From SYFT01 sp964471115 (lineage in GTDB: Bacteria; Acidobacteriota; Vicinamibacteria; Vicinamibacterales; SCN-69-37): a DNA stretch of 64,000 nt. Numbering within the stretch: the stretch's first letter is position 1; each line of letters starts with the position of its first letter. A model generated the notes under the pieces. It was not told the origin of the DNA and ran no database searches. It saw only the letters and a list, made by a program, of their open reading frames with translations. The stretch is from assembly GCA_964471115.1 (NCBI GenBank), contig CAYYFE010000009.1, positions 35,026 through 99,025 of the forward strand, read 5' to 3'. A program made the position numbers and the translations under genes. Below, piece after piece: positions 18,083 through 25,868 of this stretch.

Positions 18083-18430
18083 TCCATTCCGGAGACATGG
18101 GTCACACCCTATTCCGAGAACATGGGTAACAGTCTCGGACCGAACGGATTATCGATGGGTTCGAGGCGGCATGTCTCGTCATCGAAATACCCCAAGTCGT
18201 AGTGTATGAAGGTCACGAGCCAGATGTGGTCGTCGATCTGTCTGACGCCCACCTTTTGTCCGGCAAAGCCTGGGACACCTTGATTCCTTCGTTTTGATGG
18301 CAGATCCGGCCGCATGTGATGATGATGGCCGCCGAGCCACGGCTTGGATGGTCCAGGGGCTCGAGGCCTCGGTAGGCCCAGGCCGGAGGGGGTGTAGAGG
18401 CTGGCGTTGGCGCCAGCGCCACGTCACTAG
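18083..18430 (-). pseudogene. second IS481-type transposase remnant (C-terminal part)
   Basis: Minus-strand fragments in two frames give PPAWAYRGLEPLDHP, a TCGRIC strand and IWLVTFIHYDLGYFDDETC followed by a natural stop after LLPMFSE. It is the C-terminal 100 or so residues only. The end region contains two near copies of attccggagacatgggtcac. It resembles the 13490-14185 remnant closely, and both follow a tRNA-Asn fragment. Confidence 0.8.
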
Positions 18431-18551
18431 GCCGTGCCGGTCGAGCGCAACATGCGCCGGCCATTGTTCGAACAAGTTGTCTGGCATCGTTTGCAGGGAG
18501 GACGTCAGTTGATCTCGCCAATTGTGCACGGCTTGTCCAACAGGCCGTGCC
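18431..18551. other. spacer with an unidentified coding fragment
   Basis: The minus strand encodes HNWRDQLTSSLQTMPDN and LFEQWPAHVALD, which looks like a piece of a real protein but has no recognised family and no start or stop of its own. Probably debris. Confidence 0.35.
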
Positions 18552-18580
18552 TTGAAGCCATCTCGGTGCTGCGCTAGACT
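18552..18580 (+). promoter_or_regulatory. candidate promoter for the SPFH-ankyrin pair
   Basis: TTGAAG (18552-18557) and TAGACT (18575-18580) are separated by 17 nt, about 80 nt before the SPFH start. The match is moderate. Confidence 0.45.
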
Positions 18581-18661
18581 TCCCCCCGTCCCAGCTACTC
18601 GGACGCCGCGGCGCTCGGGAGCCCTCGCCGGAAAGTCAAATTGAGAGGTCGGACCTTGTCC

Positions 18662-19675
18662 ATGAGTAACCAACGAAGCTGGTCCCTCAATACGATTCGG
18701 GCAATCGTCATATCCGCTGCCTTCCTTGGAGTCATCGCGGTGATCGTTGGAATAGCTATCGCTGATATCCGAGTGGTGCTGGCCGGCGTAGCATTCGCGG
18801 TCATGTCAGGCGGGGTCTTTCTCTTTGGAATCCAACAGGTGGGTCCCCAAGAGATCGGTCTTATCCTTCTGTTCGGGAAGCCGGTTCGCCAGATTGGGCC
18901 AGGCTTCGCCTGGGTGATCTTTCCTTGGAGTCTTATGCGCCATAGTGCGCTGACAATCGAGGAGCAGTACCCACAGGACGAGCCTAACGGAGATCGCGCT
19001 CCCATCTTTGTGACGCATGGCAAAGGTTCCCTGGGGGAGTCTGAACCGCTCGACAATCAACTAACAACCACAGTCAGCATCGTCTGCCGCTACAAGGTCG
19101 TGGACTTCGCACAGTTTCTCACGACCATCGGGGATTCTTCTCAACTCAGAAGACAAGTCCGTGACGTCGTCGTCACAACAACGCAAGTGGAGTGCGCGAA
19201 AGAGCCTGTTGGTCGAAACCTAATGCGATTGCCTGATATCAACAGCGCGTTGACCAAGGCTGTCGAAGTACATACGAGATCATGGGGCATTCAAGTCGTA
19301 AGCGTTACGCTCCAGAGCATCGACCTCGGCGGCGCCATCAACACCGCGCTGACAAATGTGCCGATTTCAATCATCAACAAGGAGATCAACAGAAATAACG
19401 CGCAGAAGATCTACTTTGAAGGGGTCGCACAGGCCGATGTTCACAAGGCCTTCCAGTTTGCGAAGGCGGAGGGCTATAAGACAATTGCAAGAGAACTGAA
19501 CATTCCTGAGGCGGTCGTGGTTTATCAGATTGACACCTTGGCCAATATGTGGCGAAGAAACAACGCGGACGTGAGCCTGATCGGCGGCGACATGGCGGAG
19601 GTCTTTAAGATGGTGACGGCGTTTGCAAAACTGACCGCCGCGGGCGACAGGAGTCAGTTGCCACCAGCTCCTTAA
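18662..19675 (+). CDS. SPFH/band 7 domain membrane protein
   Basis: 337 aa from ATG 18662 (a TTG at 18641 would add seven residues). Two hydrophobic stretches near the N-terminus (about 12-60) are followed by the SPFH domain: VGPQEIGLILLFGKPVRQIG, PGFAWVIFPW, TTTVSIVCRYKVVDFAQFL and a C-terminal helical region with NNAQKIYFEGVAQADVHKAF. SPFH proteins form ring-like oligomers on membranes and often guard proteases or membrane microdomains. It is paired with an ankyrin-like membrane protein six nt downstream. Base composition is closer to the island than to the core. Confidence 0.85.
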   Translation: MSNQRSWSLNTIRAIVISAAFLGVIAVIVGIAIADIRVVLAGVAFAVMSGGVFLFGIQQVGPQEIGLILLFGKPVRQIGPGFAWVIFPWSLMRHSALTIEEQYPQDEPNGDRAPIFVTHGKGSLGESEPLDNQLTTTVSIVCRYKVVDFAQFLTTIGDSSQLRRQVRDVVVTTTQVECAKEPVGRNLMRLPDINSALTKAVEVHTRSWGIQVVSVTLQSIDLGGAINTALTNVPISIINKEINRNNAQKIYFEGVAQADVHKAFQFAKAEGYKTIARELNIPEAVVVYQIDTLANMWRRNNADVSLIGGDMAEVFKMVTAFAKLTAAGDRSQLPPAP

Positions 19676-19681
19676 CGCGCA

Positions 19682-21217
19682 ATGAAGAACGTGTTGGTGT
19701 ATAGGAGGTGGACTCGTCGCCATGCCGCTTGGACATTCGGCGTACTGGTCGCCCTTGGAGGAGTAGTTCTGTACGTTGCGCAGTTCTTGATAACGGGTCG
19801 TCTTCCCTTTTTCAAGTACCCACCAGCCGAATACGTGGACGTTGGCGCATGTCCGTACGAAGGTTGTCGATACAACGAGAAATGGTTAGCATTGGCTGAC
19901 ATCAGTACCTTCTCGAGACGGCCGTCGACCTTGGCTGAGCTGCAATCGGTCACTCCAGATCGAATAGTGCGGAGGGGCCAGTGGGTAACAACTCGAACTG
20001 GTATACAGATTGCCGCAAGAGACGAGGCACGGGTTGACCTGTCCGTGATGCCTGCTGCCTACGGCAGCAACGACAAGGGCCGGCCGCTCAGGGACGGCGA
20101 AGTTGTCTCGATCTACGGCGCCCTAGGGGAGGGTTGCTCGCGCGCTTGGATAGGCGGCAGCTTTCCGGTCATATGCGGTTTGATCGATGTCGACGGGAAC
20201 GTCTCCCCGTCGGCTTGGCTGGTCGAAATTCAGTTGCCTGAGGGAGGCATCGCTTGGACGCTTGCAGGGGAGCAGTGGATCAGCCAGGCCGGCCTAAACC
20301 ACAGAATGGCTCAGACTATCTCGAATAGTGAGATGTCGCTCGAGCAGAAGCTAGGCCTCATTCGGTCAGACATGCGTCTTGGTGGCGAGATCAACGGATC
20401 TCTCACGGTATATGGCGGGGACACGCCGTTGGAGGCGGCGGTCTTGAGTTCCAGCGTCCCGCTGCTACGAGCCCTGCGCGTCCTGGGGATGGATTTCAGC
20501 AGGGGGTGCGTCGCGCACATGGCCGCGTGGAACGCGCTGGAGTCGTCGCGTGAGGCAGCCCTCCAGTTCCTAATCGACAACGGCCTCGACCTCAGTTGCC
20601 TCGACCGTCCAGAGAACGGCACGAGCCCAGCGATCCATGAGTTCATCGCACGGGGCTTGGGAGCAGACCACTACCCCGTGGCCGAAGCAGTGCGGTTGGC
20701 GCGATTCTTGACCAGAAATGGGGTCGATGTGACGGCGCCAGACCACGCCGGGCGCACGGTTGTCGACTTGGCCGAGGAACGAAACAGGGCTGCGAATGGC
20801 CGGTTGTCGCCGTTGATCGAGGCGCTGCATGAACTGTCGTTCATTGCAAGATCCACACTGGCGTCTCCGTCGAGAACTGATCCGAGTGCGTCCGTTCTTA
20901 GTGCGTTTTATGCCTTCGCACGGGGGGCGCCCAGTATCGCAACGTTCATGAGCGAAGAGGGCGCGCGCAATGCTGCGCTCTTCTGTCGAGACGACGAAGC
21001 GGTGGGGTGTCTGATTAGTAACTACAGGGATCTGGACAGGTTTGAGTCAGCCGACGCCGTCGCAATAGAAGTTGACTCAGTTTCGGCTCGAGTAAGACTC
21101 CATTCGGAATGGCAGGCGCCGGGAGCGCTGGTCAAGCTGTGCCAGGTGTATCGTCTAACGCGAACGCCGCTTGGTTGGCAGATCGACTTCTTCGGTGGGG
21201 CTGACCCTTGTAGGTGA
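19682..21217 (+). CDS. membrane-anchored ankyrin-repeat-like protein
   Basis: 511 aa. One N-terminal membrane helix (about 17-37), a mixed middle region with several cysteines, then ankyrin-like helices from about 235: GDTPLEAAVLSSSVPLLRAL, LESSREAALQFLIDNGLDLS, AVRLARFLTRNGVDV and DHAGRTVVDLAEERN. A beta-rich C-terminal domain ends with WQIDFFGGADPCR. No enzymatic motif is seen. Short spacing after the SPFH gene implies an operon. The last 63 nt overlap the convergent membrane-protein gene. Confidence 0.7.
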   Translation: MKNVLVYRRWTRRHAAWTFGVLVALGGVVLYVAQFLITGRLPFFKYPPAEYVDVGACPYEGCRYNEKWLALADISTFSRRPSTLAELQSVTPDRIVRRGQWVTTRTGIQIAARDEARVDLSVMPAAYGSNDKGRPLRDGEVVSIYGALGEGCSRAWIGGSFPVICGLIDVDGNVSPSAWLVEIQLPEGGIAWTLAGEQWISQAGLNHRMAQTISNSEMSLEQKLGLIRSDMRLGGEINGSLTVYGGDTPLEAAVLSSSVPLLRALRVLGMDFSRGCVAHMAAWNALESSREAALQFLIDNGLDLSCLDRPENGTSPAIHEFIARGLGADHYPVAEAVRLARFLTRNGVDVTAPDHAGRTVVDLAEERNRAANGRLSPLIEALHELSFIARSTLASPSRTDPSASVLSAFYAFARGAPSIATFMSEEGARNAALFCRDDEAVGCLISNYRDLDRFESADAVAIEVDSVSARVRLHSEWQAPGALVKLCQVYRLTRTPLGWQIDFFGGADPCR

Positions 21218-21775
21218 AGCGGAGCAGAGTTTATTGCTACGCCCACATGCGCGGCGCGTTGCAGGAGAGGGCTCCACAGTCAGTACGGCCGAGAACCCTC
21301 GCTTGATCGCCCACATGATCGGCGTTCCCACACAGACCAGGTGCACAGCCAGCAGCGGCCAGCCCAGGCCGCCCGGCCAGCGGACGGCCGTGTCGAGATA
21401 CAGACTGCGCACCCACGTCGTGGCCGGCAGCACGGCGAAGTTCATCGCGCAGAACACGAACGCGCCATACAGCGGACCCACGAGCGCGACCGGCGCGCGG
21501 CGCACCGCGGCGCTGCGGCCAGCCATCCACACGAAGACGAGCGTCCAGCCCAGCGCCACGCCGAAGTGCATGACCAGCCCGACGGCGGCCATGAATGCGC
21601 CGCCGTCGATGGCCGCGCGACCAACGAGCGCCGAGGCCACGCCCCGAAGGACGGTCAACGGGCCGCGGCCCGCTTGAAACCACGACAGCGCAAACGCCGC
21701 GACGATGTCGAGGACGCCACAGGAGATCCATCCGAGCACGATGGCTCGCCCGCCGGCCGACACGCGTGCAGTCAT
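21155..21775 (-). CDS. four-helix integral membrane protein of unknown function
   Basis: 206 aa from the ATG at 21775 (MTARVSAGGRAIVLGW). Four to five hydrophobic helices include FMAAVGLVMHFGVALGWTLV and LVGPLYGAFVFCAMNFAVLP. Its final 35-40 residues are hydrophilic, Ser/Arg-rich and read through the antisense of the ankyrin gene, so the native C-terminus may have been replaced when the neighbouring DNA was inserted. Confidence 0.65.
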   Translation of the reverse strand: MTARVSAGGRAIVLGWISCGVLDIVAAFALSWFQAGRGPLTVLRGVASALVGRAAIDGGAFMAAVGLVMHFGVALGWTLVFVWMAGRSAAVRRAPVALVGPLYGAFVFCAMNFAVLPATTWVRSLYLDTAVRWPGGLGWPLLAVHLVCVGTPIMWAIKRGFSAVLTVEPSPATRRACGRSNKLCSASPTRVSPTEEVDLPTKRRSR

Positions 21776-21951
21776 CGTGGGCTCATGTGTGGTCCGCACA
21801 AGCCGCGGACTCCAGAAGTCGTCGGAACAAGACGAAGACTCTGCGAACCCGGGCGGATAAGTCAAGCCCTGACGGCCTGCTCACGGTTCCCTCACCACAT
21901 GCTGACAAGAATCGCCGAACGGACGTCCATCCCCGGCCGTCTGTGGCGACC

Positions 21952-24381
21952 ATGGAACAGTGGCAGCGAGACTTCAAGCATGCGGCGCGGGGCCTGTTCA
22001 GAGCGCCCGGCTTCACCTTCATCGTCACGGCAACCCTGGCGCTGGCCATCGGCGCGACGACCGCAATCTTCAGCCTGGTCAAGGTCGTCCTGTTGGAGCC
22101 ACTGCCGTATGCGGCGGCGGACCGGCTGGTGCACATTGGCGGCACGGCGCCCGGAACCGACCAGCCCGAGGAATTCGGCGTGGCCGACGAGTTGTACTTC
22201 GAGTACCGCGACAGCGCCCCTGGCATTGAAGAGATCGCGATCTACGGCACCGGGTCGTCCACCACGCGAGCCGAGGGGCTGGTGGACCAGCTGTTCGTGA
22301 GTCAGGCCACACCCTCGCTGTTCACGACCCTTGGGGTCCAGCCGCTGCATGGCCGGCTGCCCAACGACACCGATACCGCGCAGGTCGTGGTGATCAGCCA
22401 TTGGATGTGGGAGCAGTGGTTCAACAGCGATCTCGGCGTGATTGGCAAGAGCTACAGCTTTGCCGGCCAGACGCGTGAGGTGATCGGCGTCATGAAACCC
22501 GACTTCCGGTTCCCGGACGAACGCGTGGCGTTCTGGGTGCCGCTGCCGATTCGTCCGGCCCAGGTCACCCCGGGTGGGTTCGGCCCGCGAGCCGTCGCGC
22601 GCCTCGCGCCGGGCGTGGACGCCGAACAACTGCGCGCGCAACTGCAGCCCCTCGCCAAGCGCGTCCAGGAGCGCCTGGGTGGACCGGCGCCGTACGTGCG
22701 CATCATGGAGCGCCACCAGCCCATCGTGAAACCCCTGCGCGAGCAGATGGTCGGCCGCATGGGCACGGCGCTGTGGATCCTGTTCGGCACGGTCGCCATC
22801 GTGTTTCTCGTGGCGTGTGCGAACGTCGCGAACCTGTTCACCGTGCGCGCCGAGAACCGGCGCGGCGATCTCGCGGTGCGGCGCGCGCTGGGCGCCAGCC
22901 GGGCGGACCTGATCCGCATCCAGATGGCCGAGGCGTTGTGGCTGGCCGGGGCCGGCGGCGCCGTGGGTGCGGTGCTGGCGTGGATCGGGGCGCCGATGCT
23001 GGTTCGCGCGGCCCCCGAGGGCGTGGCCGGAGGCTTCGGCGGCGCGCCGATTCCCGGCCTGGCCACCGCCGGTCTCGATCCGTTGTCGCTCCTGTTTGCC
23101 GCTGGCATTTCCGGACTGGCCGCACTGGCGTTCGGCGTGTGGCCTGCCGTCCGCGTGGCCGCCTCACAACTGGGCGTCGTGCAGCAGTCCGGCCGCGGCG
23201 TGGTGGGCCGCCGCAGCGTCAGCCGCGATGTGCTCGTGATTCTGCAGACCGCGTCCGCGCTGGTGCTGCTGGTCGGCGCCGGCCTGCTCGCGCGCAGTTT
23301 CCTGCAACTGAATGCGGTCAACACCGGTTACGACACGAAGGACATCTTCACGTTCCAGATCGCGCCGAACCGGCCCGAGCTGAACGACCGGCTGTCACTC
23401 TCGCGTTTCCAGTACGTCTTCATGGACCGCCTCAAGGCCATCCCCGGCGTGGAGTCGGTCGGCTTCATCACGACGCTGCCGCTCGACGAGGGCGCCGGCT
23501 CGCAGAACCTCACCACCCCGGCCATTCTCGCCAGCGGCGCCGAGGCACCCCTGGTGCGGTTTGCAGCCGCCGGCGGCGAGTACTTCAAGGCCATGGGTAT
23601 CGAACTGCGGAAGGGCCGGCTGTTCGATCGCGTCGAGGAGGAGCAGGGCATTCAGAACGTGATCGTCAGCCAGGCCGCGGCCGCCACGTTGTTCCCCAAC
23701 GAAGATCCCATCGGCCGGCAGCTACGGCCCGCCACCGCGACGGGACCCACCTGGTTCACCGTCATCGGCGTGGTGGAGGACGTGTTGATCGACGACCTTC
23801 GTCGCAAGGCGCCGGAGCCGATGGTGTACCTGCCGGGCGCGGCGACATCCCCCGCCTACGTGCTGCGGTCCACGCGCGCCGACGAACTGGTCGCCGATGT
23901 GCGCGCGGTGGTGAAGGACATGATTCCCGAGTCGCCGATGTACCGCATCTTCACCATGGAGCAACTGGCCGGCAACGCCATGGCCAGCCTGTCGTTCACG
24001 ATGCTGATGGTGGGCCTGGCGGCCGGCATCACACTCGTGCTGGGCGCCGTGGGCCTCTACGGCGTGTTGTCGTACCTGGCGGCGCAACGCGCCAAGGAGA
24101 TCGGCGTGCGCATGGCCCTGGGCGCGGAAGCCGGCGCCGTGCAGCGCATGTTCCTGTGGCACGGCGCGCGCGTCGGGCTGGCGGGCATCGCCCTCGGCGC
24201 GCTCGCGGCTGCGGGCCTCACCGCCTACATCCAGTCGCTGCTCTTCGACGTGCAGCGCCTGGACCTGCTCTCGTTTGCCGCCACGGCCGGGCTGATGTTC
24301 CTCGTCACGCTCGTCGCCAGTTACGTGCCCGCCCGCCGCGCCTCGCGCGTCGACCCCCTGGCCGCTCTGCGCATGGAGTAG
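21952..24381 (+). CDS. ADOP-family MacB/FtsX-like permease
   Basis: 809 aa from ATG 21952, which gives the canonical N-terminus (RDFKHAARGLFRAPGFTF, LALAIGATTAIFSLVKVVLL). Two periplasmic domains and two FtsX helix blocks follow, ending PARRASRVDPLAALRME. Features as in the permease at 129-2585. Upstream frame is non-homologous, hence the start choice. It stands alone, with no ATPase or membrane-fusion gene next to it. Confidence 0.93.
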   Translation: MEQWQRDFKHAARGLFRAPGFTFIVTATLALAIGATTAIFSLVKVVLLEPLPYAAADRLVHIGGTAPGTDQPEEFGVADELYFEYRDSAPGIEEIAIYGTGSSTTRAEGLVDQLFVSQATPSLFTTLGVQPLHGRLPNDTDTAQVVVISHWMWEQWFNSDLGVIGKSYSFAGQTREVIGVMKPDFRFPDERVAFWVPLPIRPAQVTPGGFGPRAVARLAPGVDAEQLRAQLQPLAKRVQERLGGPAPYVRIMERHQPIVKPLREQMVGRMGTALWILFGTVAIVFLVACANVANLFTVRAENRRGDLAVRRALGASRADLIRIQMAEALWLAGAGGAVGAVLAWIGAPMLVRAAPEGVAGGFGGAPIPGLATAGLDPLSLLFAAGISGLAALAFGVWPAVRVAASQLGVVQQSGRGVVGRRSVSRDVLVILQTASALVLLVGAGLLARSFLQLNAVNTGYDTKDIFTFQIAPNRPELNDRLSLSRFQYVFMDRLKAIPGVESVGFITTLPLDEGAGSQNLTTPAILASGAEAPLVRFAAAGGEYFKAMGIELRKGRLFDRVEEEQGIQNVIVSQAAAATLFPNEDPIGRQLRPATATGPTWFTVIGVVEDVLIDDLRRKAPEPMVYLPGAATSPAYVLRSTRADELVADVRAVVKDMIPESPMYRIFTMEQLAGNAMASLSFTMLMVGLAAGITLVLGAVGLYGVLSYLAAQRAKEIGVRMALGAEAGAVQRMFLWHGARVGLAGIALGALAAAGLTAYIQSLLFDVQRLDLLSFAATAGLMFLVTLVASYVPARRASRVDPLAALRME

Positions 24382-24467
24382 AACTGGAACGGTCGCCATA
24401 ACTCACATGGAGACATGGAGTGCCGGGAGGGGATCCCGCCTCCAGTCCTCGTTGTGAAAAAAACGAT

Positions 24468-25781
24468 TCAGCGTTCGTAGTACGCCGACAGCTCCCGGTA
24501 GGCCCGGGATCGGAAGGCGAACAACGTCACGACCAGGCCCACGACGCCGGTCAGCGTGAAGACGAGCGCGATGCCGCGCGCCGGGCCGGTGCCGAACCAA
24601 CCGCCGATGGCGGCCGCTCCGGCGCCGGTCGTCATGAAGGGGATCACCACGAACTCGGTGAGCGGGCCCATCAGAAACGCCGTGAGCGGGGATGCGGCCT
24701 GCTCCACGCTCTGCGCGAACCCGAAGACCCGGCCCTGGCGGTCGAGCGGCACCACCTTCTGCAGGGTGGTCTGTTCGGCCGCCTCGGCGTACGGGCCAAT
24801 CAGCATCCAGATGAACATGCCGATGCACAACAGGACGATGGAGGATTGGATCGTGAAGAACATGCAAACGATCCAGGCCACTAGGTTCACGAGCAGCAGC
24901 GTGCGAACGGGCTTCGGCCCCACGCCGGTCTTGGAAATGGCGATGCCGCTGATGATGAACGCCGTGCTGATCAGTCCCCAGAGCAGGCCCCACGTCTGCA
25001 CCGAGACCAGCGACAGGCCGTAGGCATCCATCAGCGCCATGAAGACGCCGCCCAGGAAGTTGTTGAAGGTGGCAAACAGGATGAGCGCCATCAGGCCGCT
25101 GATGCCGCGAATGACGGTCAGCGTGCCCCTCAGGTCCACCGTCTTCTTCTCGTGGGGATTCGCGTCGGATGCGATGACGTCACCCTCGACCCGGAGCGCC
25201 AGCAGGTGCGCAAAGCTCAGCAGCGTCAGCGCCAGGCCGAACAACAGCGTGTACCGCATGCCGCCCCAGGCCACCAGGAAACCACTGATGACCGAGGTCG
25301 TCAGAAACGCGACGCCGGTGGTCATGCCCACCAGCCCGTTGGCCCGGTCGCGCCGGTCCTCGGGCACCAGCACCGTCACCAGCGTGGGCAGTGCGATGCC
25401 GCGCAACGCGCCCGCCAGCACGCCGGCCATGATGAGGACGATGAAGATCCACAGATACGGGCTGGCGATGGTCCGCATCGTCCCGGCGTCGACCGACTCG
25501 TGCAGCGCGAGCGCCGCCGCGTAGAACAGGAACGAGACGGCGCTGGACCACAACATGACCGTCCGCTTGTAGTGGTGGTCGACCAGGCTGCCGAACCAGA
25601 CGCCCGTGGCCGCGATCGACACCACGTAAATGCCGCCGATGGTGCCGGTGGCGAAGACCGACCGGGTCTCCAGATACACCCAGAACGTGATGGCAAACCA
25701 CAGCGTGGAGTTGGTCACCGACGCGACGAGGGTGTTGGCGAGGATCTGGTGAAAGGTCGTCACGGTATGTGGGGGAAACAC
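24468..25781 (-). CDS. major facilitator superfamily transporter
   Basis: 437 aa with 12 predicted helices. The cytoplasmic loop between helices 2 and 3 has SLVDHHYKRTVMLWSS, a variant of the MFS motif A, and PEDRRDRANGLVGMTTGVAF lies where MFS-3-type efflux proteins have their second conserved loop. Substrate unknown; a drug or metabolite exporter is likely. Start is GTG at 25781 or GTG at 25763; neither has a clear Shine-Dalgarno. It is divergent from the permease at 25869. Confidence 0.85.
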   Translation of the reverse strand: MFPPHTVTTFHQILANTLVASVTNSTLWFAITFWVYLETRSVFATGTIGGIYVVSIAATGVWFGSLVDHHYKRTVMLWSSAVSFLFYAAALALHESVDAGTMRTIASPYLWIFIVLIMAGVLAGALRGIALPTLVTVLVPEDRRDRANGLVGMTTGVAFLTTSVISGFLVAWGGMRYTLLFGLALTLLSFAHLLALRVEGDVIASDANPHEKKTVDLRGTLTVIRGISGLMALILFATFNNFLGGVFMALMDAYGLSLVSVQTWGLLWGLISTAFIISGIAISKTGVGPKPVRTLLLVNLVAWIVCMFFTIQSSIVLLCIGMFIWMLIGPYAEAAEQTTLQKVVPLDRQGRVFGFAQSVEQAASPLTAFLMGPLTEFVVIPFMTTGAGAAAIGGWFGTGPARGIALVFTLTGVVGLVVTLFAFRSRAYRELSAYYER

Positions 25782-25868
25782 GTATTGTGCGGGGTGTTTT
25801 GCGCAAATATCAAGGAACGCTCATCGAATGGTGATAACCGGCGGACTCGTCCTGCGTAATCTCTGGCT

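Noticed and set aside
22773..24401. 542-codon frame within the second ADOP gene
   Set aside because: Arg/Gly-rich shadow frame of the permease gene.
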